In this document: positions 42,395-52,300 of the stretch, one piece after another | Numbering within the stretch: position 1 is the stretch's first letter | Layout: each line of letters opens with the position of its first letter | Source of the DNA: JAPPKS01 sp963667895 | GTDB taxonomy: Bacteria; Poribacteria; WGA-4E; PCPOR2b | Length of the DNA stretch: 64,000 nucleotides | Direction: 5' to 3' | Assembly (NCBI GenBank): GCA_965223985.1 | Contig: OZ245030.1 | Location: 1 to 64,000, forward strand | Notes under the pieces: generated by a model | What the model saw: the letters and a program-made list of their open reading frames with translations, nothing else | What the model was told of the DNA's origin: nothing | Databases searched by the model: none | Program-made: the position numbers and the translations under genes

Positions 42395-43932
42395 ATGGAT
42401 CTAGGATTGTTTGAAGCGGGTAATATGAGCTATCAGGTTCCAGACAAAGAATATGTTTACAGTGCTTTGTTGCGCTACAATTACCTACCTATGGGCAAAC
42501 TACAGGGGGACGATATTCCGTTCAAAGTCTTTTCTACCGAAGACTTCATGCCTGATGTAGTTAATGAAATGCTTGAGAAACATGGGATGGCGAAACGTAG
42601 AGGGTACGATCAGATAGAATACCGTACAAATCGATTTAATAACGTGACGCGCCTTATGCACGTCTGTGTAAATGTATGGCAGAAAACTGGGCTAGATTGG
42701 CGCACATATGTACGAATCCTCACAGCCGCCTGAAACCAGCACAACATGATGATCGCAGACTGATATTGGGAGAATATGAGCATCTAGAGCAGGTTTCGAT
42801 GATGGATAGTGAAAAATTCCAAGATTTGAGGTTAATGTTGAAAATTTCAACCGGTAAATTTTACCGGGTAAAGGCGGACATTTCATCGTTCTTCCCCTCT
42901 ATCTATACACATTCAATTTCCTGGGCATTGGTCGGTCTTGATGAAGCAAAGGCAACTTCAAGGAAAAACCACCTATGGTACAATCAACTTGATAAGGCCC
43001 AGCGAGACTTAAAAAGACAAGAAACACAAGGGATACCTATTGGTCCGGCTACGTCAAATATTATCTCCGAACTCATTTTATTCAAGGTTGATGAAGCATT
43101 ACGTGACATAAATGGCGAAAGTTATCAATTTACACGGTATATTGATGATTATGAATGCTATTGTGATACCCGGGAGCAAGCAGAGAATTTTATCTTGAAC
43201 CTTGAGCGAACATTACGAAAGTACCTTTTGAATCTCAACCCAAGAAAAGTGCTGATTGAAGAATTGCCCCTCGGGTTTCATGACGAATGGGTAATTGTCT
43301 TGAGAAATGGTTTACCATCTGAACGGAAACCTTCTCCTAGGGACATCATGAATTTTCTGGATTCTGCAATTGACCTCCAAAAGCGCTATCCTGAATCTAA
43401 TGTCCTGAAATATGCTACGCGTACACTCGCCAATTCGAAGAAACTTGATATTGACAGTGCTAGTGTTTTTCTGGAATATCTCATAGCCATTGCGGTTCAC
43501 AAGCCTAGCGTACTTCCAATTCTTTGTCAGATCGCAAAGGAGCATAGCGTGAATTCAGATTTGAAAATTGATTCTGTTTTGAAGCAATCTATCAAGTTCC
43601 GACGTTCTGACGCCATTTGTTGGAGTTTGCATTTCATAGGTATCTGCGGCAGAAAAGTTAGTGACGACTTCGCGAAAGATATCGTTGAGACAGAGGATTG
43701 CATGTCAATGGGGATGCTTGTCGCATTGAATCAACATCGAGATAAAGTCGTTGATTTCCTTGACTGCAACATTAATCCCGTTTCAGAATATGACTGTGAC
43801 CAATACTGGATTCTTATCCATGAGTTAGCTCCAGACTGTCCACAATTCAACGATTATCGTGAGGAATCTGGATTGAAGTTCCTCGGAAACAAAAATGTAC
43901 ATTTTATAAAGCTGATAAATGCAGAGACCTGA
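42395..43932 (+). pseudogene. Reverse transcriptase (AbiK/DRT-like), broken into two frames
   Basis: ORF one (42395-42733) holds the RT N-terminus (EYVYSALLRYNYLPMGKLQG ... NRFNNVTR). ORF two (from about 42650 in another frame) holds motif A, KADISSFFPSIYTHSISWAL, motif B, GIPIGPATSNIISELILF, and motif C, YIDDY, followed by a long helical C-terminal region. Between NNVTR and PYARLCKCMAENW, near 42645-42660, the frames do not join; a net loss of 3n+1 bases, perhaps 22-25, would explain both the shift and the missing few residues. The type without a maturase domain but with a helical C-terminal half fits the defence-type RTs (AbiK, AbiA, UG groups). Loss looks recent because both parts are otherwise intact. 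Confidence 0.75.
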
Positions 43933-43988
43933 AGTTCATATTTCGCTTCCTACGACGAGCATATGGGAATTCTGAGGATAACTACATA

Positions 43989-45251
43989 ATGAACAAACCG
44001 CTGAGTGAATTCGATCCCCAGATTGTTGACATTATGCGCCAAGATTTGGATCGGCAGCAAAACTGCTTAACGCTGATTCCGTCGGAAAATTACGCCAGCA
44101 AAGCGGTTATGCAGATGCAGAGCAGTATCCTTGCTAACAAGTATGCCGAGGGCTACCCTGGCGATCGATATTACAATGGCTGCGAGTACATAGATCAGAT
44201 TGAGACACTTGCGATTGAACGTGCGAAGCGACTTTTTGGTGCGGCGCATGTCAACGTCCAAGCGCACGCCGGTACCCAAGCGAATATGGCGGTCTACCAC
44301 GCGTTGCTTGAGCCGGGAGATACCATCATTTCAATGAAGCTAGATCACGGTGGTCATCTCAGTCATGGGCTGCCGCAGAACTTCGCGGGCAGATATTATA
44401 GGATTGTTCCTTATGGTGTGGATGAAGAAACAGAGCGCATCAATATGAACGGTATCGCAGCGCTCGTTGAGGAACATCGTCCAAAGCTGATAATCGTCGG
44501 TGCAAGCGCTTATCCTCGATGGTTTGATTTCGCGCAATGGCAAGAAATCGCCGATTCCGTCAATGCCTATCTATTGGCGGACATCGCTCATATCGCTGGA
44601 CTCATCGCAGCGGATGTCCATCCGGATCCAGTACCTTATTGCGACTTCATTACAACAACCACTCACAAAACATTGCGTGGACCGCGCGGAGCAATCATTA
44701 TGTGCCGCGCGGAATTCGCAGATGCGATTGATCACGCTGTGATGCCTGGCTTACAGGGCGGTCCCTTTATGCATACCATCGCGGCGAAAGCAGTCGGCTT
44801 CAAAGAAGCTATGGAACCCGCCTTTAAGCAGTACCAGAAGCAAGTTGTTAAAAATGCAAAAGCGCTGGCTCAACGCCTCATTGAGAATGAGTTTCGCTTA
44901 GTGAGCGGCGGAACCGATAATCATTTAATGATTGTAGATTTGACTGCAACCTTTGAGAAACTGAGCGGTCGTCAAGCTGCAAATCACCTTGAAGAAGCGG
45001 GGGTCATTGTCAACAAGAACACGATTCCGTTTGACAAACGCTCGCCGGTCACAACAAGCGGCATTCGCCTTGGTACGCCGATGGTGACTGTACGCGGGAT
45101 GAAGGAGATAGAGATGCAGTTGATAGGCGATTTCATTAGCGAAGTATTGCGGGAGCGAAAGAGCACAAAGGTCAAAAACCACATTAGAGAAAAAGTCCGG
45201 GAATTGTGTCAGCAGTTTCCAATCTATGAAGACCTAGATCTATGGTCATAA
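43989..45251 (+). CDS. glyA: Serine hydroxymethyltransferase
   Basis: Converts serine and THF to glycine and 5,10-methylene-THF, using PLP. 420 residues. The PLP lysine is K227 in TTTTHKTLRG; other features are LTLIPSENYASKAVMQMQSS at the start, GDRYYNGCEYIDQIE, LADIAHIAGLIA and GAIIMCRAE. A truncated copy of the first 73 codons lies at 40906. The next gene, folC, also belongs to folate metabolism, though the two are separated by a dispersed repeat. The ATG is preceded by GAGGATAAC. Confidence 0.95.
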   Translation: MNKPLSEFDPQIVDIMRQDLDRQQNCLTLIPSENYASKAVMQMQSSILANKYAEGYPGDRYYNGCEYIDQIETLAIERAKRLFGAAHVNVQAHAGTQANMAVYHALLEPGDTIISMKLDHGGHLSHGLPQNFAGRYYRIVPYGVDEETERINMNGIAALVEEHRPKLIIVGASAYPRWFDFAQWQEIADSVNAYLLADIAHIAGLIAADVHPDPVPYCDFITTTTHKTLRGPRGAIIMCRAEFADAIDHAVMPGLQGGPFMHTIAAKAVGFKEAMEPAFKQYQKQVVKNAKALAQRLIENEFRLVSGGTDNHLMIVDLTATFEKLSGRQAANHLEEAGVIVNKNTIPFDKRSPVTTSGIRLGTPMVTVRGMKEIEMQLIGDFISEVLRERKSTKVKNHIREKVRELCQQFPIYEDLDLWS

Positions 45252-45277
45252 ATCATGTAAAACAATCAACTGACCCA

Positions 45278-45345
45278 ATAGGGAAGGCGATAGTTTTACC
45301 CACCAGCGAAGGCTATCGCGCTCCTTATTCCGTCTCTTGATCGTA
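45278..45345. repeat. Dispersed intergenic repeat, copy I, overlapping the folC leader
   Basis: Has AGGCGATAGTTTTACCCACC, then GGCTATCGCGCTCCTTATTC and CGTCTCTTGATCGTA, the same phrases as copies C, E and G. Its right end is directly before the ATG of folC (45346), so it supplies the ribosome-binding region of that gene. Confidence 0.6.
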
Positions 45346-46710
45346 ATGCTAAATTATGAATCGGCTCTTGCCTATATTGACAGTTTTATCAATTATGAGA
45401 AAAGTCCCGATTTTTCACGGCAGGCGCGTCTTTATAACCTCGATCGTATTTCCCACCTGTTGAATTTGCTCGGGAACCCCCATCATAAACTGAAGGTTGT
45501 CCATATCGGCGGCAGCAAAGGGAAGGGGTCTACAGCAGCTATAATTGCGTCAATTCTTACCCACGCAGGATACAAAACGGGGTTATTTACTTCGCCCCAT
45601 CTTATAACTCCCCGCGAGCGGTGTAGTATAGACACCAAACTGATTTCAGAGGACGAATTCGCTGATTACGTCACTCAATTGAAACCCTCGATTGAAGCTG
45701 TCGCAGGGATGGATGCAGTTGCATCAGTTTCATTTTTTGAAATCTATACCGCGCTTGCCTTCTGCTATTTTGCGGACAATGCGGTTGATTTCGCGGTTGT
45801 CGAAGTTGGACTCGGCGGCCGACTGGATGCAACGAATGTTGTCCAGCCGTTCGTTACCGTCATCACGCCGGTGAGTCTGGAGCATACCGCAATACTGGGC
45901 GAAACTCTTGAAGCTATCGCCAGGGAAAAAGCCGAGATTATTAAGCTTAGTCGTCCACTTGTGTTGGCGCCGCAAGAGCCTGATGCCCAATCCGTTTTTG
46001 AAACCGTCGCTGCAGCACGTCGCGCGGGTATTGATAGAGTCGGACAAGACATTAATCTTAAGCGTAGGGCTTGGAACATTACTGGTCAAACGTTCGACGT
46101 GCAAACGCAGACCGAATCTTATCCGAATTTGTTTCTGCCTCTCCTCGGTGAACACCAAGCGACTAACGCTGCGACGGCGGTCACTTGCCTTGAACGAATC
46201 AAGAGTGAGGGGCATTCTATTCCCAAAGCGTGTGTCTATGATGGATTGGAAGCTGTTAGATTGTTCGGACGAATGCAAGTCGTTTCGATACCGCGAAACG
46301 GATCGACTGACGAGTCTCCGTTAATTTTGCTTGACGGTGCGCATTCCCCAACTTCAGCCAAGGCGTTGTGTGAGACGATTCAGGAAGTATTTCGATATGG
46401 GCGCTTAATCCTCGTCGCCGGTCTGATGAGAGATAAAGAGTTCCGTGCAATCGGTCAAATTCTGTGTCCAATAGCGGACATTATCATCGCCACACAGGCG
46501 TTTGATAACCCCCGCGTATTGCCTGCTGGGGAAGTTGCGAAAGCGTGGTCGGATTTGAATCCAGAGATTCGATCGGTAAATAGTGTGGGTGAATCCATTG
46601 AGCTTGCCCAATCAGTTGCAACCGCTTCAGATTTAATCTGCATTACGGGTTCGATTTATCTCGTTGGCGCAGCAATGACTGAACTTGGGATTGAGATTCC
46701 TGAAACGTGA
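45346..46710 (+). CDS. folC: Bifunctional folylpolyglutamate/dihydrofolate synthase
   Basis: Adds glutamate to folates (and makes dihydrofolate from dihydropteroate). From ATG 45346 it is 454 residues. The N-terminal Mur-ligase domain has the P-loop IGGSKGKGSTA (54-64), FTSPHLITPRERCSID and FAVVEVGLGGRLDATNVV; the second domain holds VTPVSLEHTAILG and LLDGAHSPTSAKALCE. Length is normal. There is no clear Shine-Dalgarno because the 5' end lies in a dispersed repeat; an in-frame TTG start at 45337 is also possible. Confidence 0.9.
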   Translation: MLNYESALAYIDSFINYEKSPDFSRQARLYNLDRISHLLNLLGNPHHKLKVVHIGGSKGKGSTAAIIASILTHAGYKTGLFTSPHLITPRERCSIDTKLISEDEFADYVTQLKPSIEAVAGMDAVASVSFFEIYTALAFCYFADNAVDFAVVEVGLGGRLDATNVVQPFVTVITPVSLEHTAILGETLEAIAREKAEIIKLSRPLVLAPQEPDAQSVFETVAAARRAGIDRVGQDINLKRRAWNITGQTFDVQTQTESYPNLFLPLLGEHQATNAATAVTCLERIKSEGHSIPKACVYDGLEAVRLFGRMQVVSIPRNGSTDESPLILLDGAHSPTSAKALCETIQEVFRYGRLILVAGLMRDKEFRAIGQILCPIADIIIATQAFDNPRVLPAGEVAKAWSDLNPEIRSVNSVGESIELAQSVATASDLICITGSIYLVGAAMTELGIEIPET

Positions 46711-46853
46711 ATCGTAAGAGGTGAAAGAAAACTTGCAGCATTGTTTCAGAAGTTTTCCAGCGTCGTCAAATACAAGAAGATTGTTTTCGTCGATCAACGC
46801 GACATATTTTGAAGTTACTGGTACATCCATTTTACTCTTAAAGGAGAAATTTA

Positions 46854-49205
46854 ATGATTGAAACCATTTACAATCGGCTCCGTAGGGGGAGCCGTGGATT
46901 ACTGATACTCTTGGGTTTATTGTTTGGAATTACAAATTCTGCTCTCGCCCAAACAGAACCGTTGCCAGCTGTGCCTTCCGCATGGTGGCTTGCCCCAATT
47001 GGCTCGCTGATCGCTTTGGGGTTCGCGTTATATTTTTACAAATCCGTAATGCGGCAGAGCGAAGGGACAGCCGTGATGCGTGAAATTGCGCAAGCTGTCC
47101 GTGATGGCGCGATGGCATATTTGAGGCAGCAATACAAGGTTGTCGGTATTGTTTTTGCGGTATTGTGCGCCATTTTTATTTTTATGGCTTTTGTTCTGAA
47201 GGCTCAGAACCAAGTAATTCCCTTTGCTTTTCTCACAGGTGGGTTTTTCTCTGGACTCTGCGGTTTTTTGGGTATGAAGACCGCAACCAATGCATCGGCT
47301 CGTACAACAAGCGCCGCTATGGAAGGACTAAACGCGGGACTGCGTATCGCCTTTCGAGCAGGTGCAGTAATGGGGCTGGTGGTAGTAGGCTTTGCGCTGT
47401 TGGACATTGCCGGATGGTTCCTGATTCTTTACTATCTTTTTCCAAAGATCTTACCGGGCTTTTTAGGCGAGAACCCACTTCCCCAAATCACCGTAATTAT
47501 GTTGAGCTTCGGCATGGGCGCATCCACTCAGGCGCTCTTTGCACGCGTGGGCGGCGGTATTTACACAAAGGCGGCTGATGTCGGTGCTGATCTGGTAGGT
47601 AAAGTTGAAGCGGGAATTCCCGAAGACGATCCCCGCAACCCAGCAGCTATCGCTGACAACGTGGGTGACAACGTGGGTGACGTTGCGGGCATGGGCGCCG
47701 ACCTTTATGAATCTTACGCTGGTTCGATTCTAGCAACTGCGGCGCTTGGTGTTGCTGCTGTTGCCGCTAAAGATCACAGCAACATTGCGCTGCAACTGAA
47801 ATACCTCTCTGCGCCAATGATAATCGCAGGAATCGGTGTGATTCTCTCAATCGTAGGAATTTTTATGGTACGTACCCGAGAAGGCGCTACAATGAAGCAG
47901 TTGATGGGTTCGCTCAATCTGGGTATCAACGGGAGCGCGATTGGCATCGCAATATTTTCGATACCGGTGCTGTTATATCTCGACTTCCCGAATAAGTGGC
48001 AGATTTGGGGCGCGATTGTGGCGGGTCTGCTGGCGGGGATCATCATCGGCAAGGTGACAGAGGTCTTCACATCTCACGACTATAAACCGACGCGAGGCAT
48101 CGCAGAGCAAGCCCAGACTGGTCCGGCAACCGTTATCATTGAGGGTATCGCTGTTGGCATGCAGTCAACCGCCATCCCTGTGATTACGATAATCGCGGCT
48201 GTTGCCGTCAGCTTCTATCTCCCGGGCGGTGCAACAGATACGTTGATGGGTCTCTACGGTGTTGGGATTGCCGCAGTCGGCATGCTCGCAACACTCGGCA
48301 TCACGCTGGCGACGGATGCGTATGGACCGATTGCAGATAACGCGGGCGGTAATGCGGAAATGTCTGAACTCGATCCGAGCGTTCGTCAGCGTACAGATCA
48401 ACTTGATTCCCTCGGTAACACAACCGCGGCAACCGGTAAAGGATTTGCCATCGGTTCTGCTGCTTTGACTGCCCTCGCCCTGCTCGCCGCCTATCTTGAG
48501 GAGATTCGGTACGGATTGATCCATTTTGCGGACAAGCATCAGCTTGACATTCCCGGAGTAGGTATGGTAGATACGACCAAGGTGTCTATTTCCCATTTCA
48601 TGTCTTATTATGACGCTACCCTGATGAATCCTCAAGTCCTGATTGGATTGTTCATAGGCGCAGCGATGGCATTCTTTTTCTGTGCCTTGACGATGAAAGC
48701 TGTCGGTCGCGCCGCCGGCGCGATGGTGCAGGAGGTTCGCAGGCAATTTCAAGAACGACCCGGTATTATGAAACGCGAAGAAAAACCAGATTACGCCAGA
48801 TGTGTGGCAATCTCAACCGTTGGCGCACAAAGAGAAATGGTTGTGCCCTCAATGATTGCGATTATCGTTCCAGTCGCTGTTGGACTAATCTTCGGTGTTG
48901 CCGGTGTACTTGGGTTGCTTGCCGGCGGATTGGCGACCGGATTCGTGCTGGCAGTGATGATGGCAAATGCCGGTGGTGCTTGGGACAACGCGAAGAAGTA
49001 CATCGAACAGGGCGAATACGGCGGCAAGGGTTCTGAAGCACACAAGGCAACCGTCGTTGGCGATACGGTCGGAGATCCGTTCAAGGACACCTCTGGTCCG
49101 TCGCTCAATATCCTGGTTAAGCTGATGTCTATGGTGTCCATAGTGTTCGCAGGGCTAATTGCGAAATACGGTCATGTTGTCGGCGAATTGCTCGGGATGA
49201 ATTGA
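46854..49205 (+). CDS. hppA: Membrane-bound proton/sodium-translocating pyrophosphatase
   Basis: 783 residues, 15-16 membrane helices. It couples PPi hydrolysis to ion pumping. The PPi-binding signature is DVGADLVGKVEAGIPEDDPR and ADNVGDNVGDVAGMGADLYE; the second and third Asp clusters are TDAYGPIADNAGGNAEMS and DNAKKYIEQG with GDTVGDPFKDTSGPSLNIL. At the K+ site it has GNTTAATGKGFA: Ala where K+-independent enzymes have Lys, and Gly where they have Thr. This predicts a K+-dependent enzyme, which may pump H+ or Na+. An AAGGAGAA box precedes the ATG. A cleaved signal-like N-terminus is present. Confidence 0.93.
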   Translation: MIETIYNRLRRGSRGLLILLGLLFGITNSALAQTEPLPAVPSAWWLAPIGSLIALGFALYFYKSVMRQSEGTAVMREIAQAVRDGAMAYLRQQYKVVGIVFAVLCAIFIFMAFVLKAQNQVIPFAFLTGGFFSGLCGFLGMKTATNASARTTSAAMEGLNAGLRIAFRAGAVMGLVVVGFALLDIAGWFLILYYLFPKILPGFLGENPLPQITVIMLSFGMGASTQALFARVGGGIYTKAADVGADLVGKVEAGIPEDDPRNPAAIADNVGDNVGDVAGMGADLYESYAGSILATAALGVAAVAAKDHSNIALQLKYLSAPMIIAGIGVILSIVGIFMVRTREGATMKQLMGSLNLGINGSAIGIAIFSIPVLLYLDFPNKWQIWGAIVAGLLAGIIIGKVTEVFTSHDYKPTRGIAEQAQTGPATVIIEGIAVGMQSTAIPVITIIAAVAVSFYLPGGATDTLMGLYGVGIAAVGMLATLGITLATDAYGPIADNAGGNAEMSELDPSVRQRTDQLDSLGNTTAATGKGFAIGSAALTALALLAAYLEEIRYGLIHFADKHQLDIPGVGMVDTTKVSISHFMSYYDATLMNPQVLIGLFIGAAMAFFFCALTMKAVGRAAGAMVQEVRRQFQERPGIMKREEKPDYARCVAISTVGAQREMVVPSMIAIIVPVAVGLIFGVAGVLGLLAGGLATGFVLAVMMANAGGAWDNAKKYIEQGEYGGKGSEAHKATVVGDTVGDPFKDTSGPSLNILVKLMSMVSIVFAGLIAKYGHVVGELLGMN

Positions 49206-49323
49206 ACCGCGTATAAACCTGTAGACAAATTTACGGTCTAGCTTCACTTACACTGAATGTAAGTAGGCAGAATTCTTTTGCGGTCTGCTCTGACGGACCC
49301 GTGTAGATCTCTCCTATCGGTCA

Positions 49324-52300
49324 ATGGCTTCATCTATATCTTGGCTGAATACTCTCAGGAGAAAATTTGTATTAGCAACTAAATTCATGAAGAATGTTTT
49401 GTCCATATTCACTTTTTTTCTCGTGTTAGGTTGTTGCACCCACGCCTACGCTCAAGATACGACTAGGCCAACGGTTACAATCACCGCGCCAGCAGCCGTG
49501 AAAACCAATTCATTTGACGAGACGATTACATTCAGTGAAAACGTCAATGGTTTTGCTGCGGGAGACCTTACCGCCAGTGGCGGCAACGCTATGGTGATAG
49601 TGAAAACCAGCAATAACCCAGTCTTTGTCGTCACTGTCACGGTCGATGAGGATTTTGAGGGTACTGTGTTTTTGGAGGTCGGAGCAAATGTCGTAGAAGA
49701 TGACGACAATAACGGTAACGAGGTCTCTGCATCGAAGGCCACTCACGTGGACAAGACCGCGCCGACAGTGACGTTTCGGGTTGACCCGGACAAAGACGCG
49801 CAAAACGCGGTTTTCAGTCTGTTCGTCACGTTCAATGAGACCGTGACTGGTTTTGACGCTAATAACGTCACATGATCGCCAACGTAAGTGGCGATGCTTC
49901 TGCCATGGTGCTAAGCATAGCCGGTAGCGGCCCCGTGTGGCGCGTCTACATCAGCCCTAGTGGCGACGGCACCGTTAAAAAATTTGATGTGAGTGCGAAC
50001 GCCGTACAAGACAGTGCAACCAACGGCAACGCGGCTGCCGAGTATACAGTGACCATAGACAGCACACACCCGACCGTGTTGCTTGAAGCACCCACCGAGG
50101 AGGTGCAGACCGGTGTGTTTGATGTGACAGTTAAATTCAGTGAATCCGTCACAGGGTTTGAGCAGTCGGAGCTTAGCGTCGAGGGCAGCAATGCGAGTGG
50201 TACGATTACGACTTGGGCACCACAAACTGGCGGCACCGATTACATTGCCACCATCACTCCAACGCATACTGGCACCTCAACGGCTCCAGGCCAATTGTTT
50301 ATTAGTGTTGCTTCGTTCGTCGCACAAGATGCGGCTGAAAACTTTAACGAAAATAGCGCAAACGCAACCCTTAGGGTAGACACAAAACCACCAACAGTGA
50401 CGATTAGTAATGTGCCATCTCGGCCGCAGTCCGGTAGTTTCACTGTGTACATCGACTTCGGTGAGCTGGTAACCGGCTTTGTCGTTGACGACATCAACAT
50501 CATAGGCAAAATGGTTGATGCCACGGCAACAATTAGCGGTAGCGTCGACGGGCGGTATACCGCCACCATCACGCCAACCGAGGAAAGCATGTTTGGCACG
50601 CTTGATTTTCAAGTGCCTGCCGGGGTCGCACAGGATGCCGGAGGGCACCCCAACAAGGAGTCAATAAAGTATGTAGTAACTATCGACCGCGTAAAACCGA
50701 TGGTGGAACTTTATGCACCCAAGAAACCGCAGAACAAGCCATTTGATGTGACTATCACATTCAGTGAGGAGGTAACCGGTTTTTCAGCTAGCGACTTCAG
50801 TTTAATGAAGGAGGGCGATTTTGGTGGCACGGTACACACAATTGGTAGCGGCAAGGATTATATTCTGAAAGTCGACGTGAGTGGCAGAGGCAAGTTTACG
50901 ATTACAGTGAAAGCAAACGGCGCATATGATAATGCAAACAACGGAAACGTGGCTTCAGATCCAGTGACGGTTGACATAGATACCGAAGCCCCGACGGCGG
51001 CGATCTCGGGTGTGCCAACAGAGACGCAGACCGACAATTTCAATGTGACAATCACGTTCAGTGAGGAGGTCACAGATTTTGACGCTAGTGACATCACTTT
51101 CACCAACGAAAGTGGCACGGCTAGAGCCTCGGCGGCGTTAAGTGGTAGCGGCACGACGTATACCGCCACCATCCGCCCGAGGGGCGGAGGCAACATTGAG
51201 ATTCAAGTGCCTGACAACGTCGCACAAGATGCCGCCACCAACGGAAACCAGGCTTCAGCAAAAGAGACAGTGACCGTAGGAGACGTAGTCCGACCCGATG
51301 TTCACTTACTCGTGCCATCAGGTGTGCAAACGGGGCCTTTTGTTGTGTCGGTTGCCTTCACCGATCCGGTCACCGGGTTTGAGCAATCAGAACTCAACAT
51401 CAGCGGCACTGCAGGCATAGACGTTACAGACTGGAGTGCACAATCCGATCGCCAAATCTATACCGCCTGGATCAGACCGACTTCGGATGGGACTGCCATT
51501 TTTAACGTTGCCGCCAATGTCGCACAATATGACTACGATAACTGGAACACTGTCGCAACACAGAAGACCGTTACGGTCAATCTGCCACTAACCGTCACAG
51601 AGGAGCGGTCTGGTGTCAACATTAGCGTGCCAGCTGGGGTGCAAACCGGCACATTTTTTGTATTAGTCGCCTTCACCCAGCCGGCTACTGGTTTTGTTCA
51701 GTCGGAGTTTTCTGTCTCTGGTAGTTCAGGTTCCACCATTAGAAACTGGGTATCACGTCCCGGTGGCAGTGATTACATTGCCCGCGTCACACCATCGTCT
51801 GATGGTAGCGCGGTGTTCCACGTCGCGGCAAGTGTCGCGCAAAATTCCGCAGACAACTGGAACACCGCCGCAACACAGAAGATTGTTACTGCGGATGTAA
51901 CTGCGCCAACTGTAAGTATAGCTGTGCCTTCAATCGTGCAGGGCGGGGATTTTGATGTGACCGTTGAATTTAGTGAATCCGTCACCGATTTTGTTCAGTC
52001 GGAGCTCGTCGTCACCGGAACTTCGGGTGCCGCAATTACAAACTGGGCGCCGCAACCCGGTTGCAGCGACTACATTGTCACTATCACGCCGTCTAATGAT
52101 GGGACTGTGATTTTCAACGTGGCTGCCGAGGTCGCACAGGATTCAGCAGAGCACAAGAACACGGCTGCAATGCAGAAGTCGGTTACTGTCGACGTAACCG
52201 CGCCAACGGTGACGATTACGGGTGTACCAACAACCTTGCGGGCTACAGTATTTGAGATGACAATCGCGTTCAACGAAGCGGTAACGGGTTTTGCGGCAGA

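Noticed and set aside
48165..48752. Minus-strand open frame of 195 codons
   Set aside because: Antisense to hppA, which is clearly coding; no start signal.
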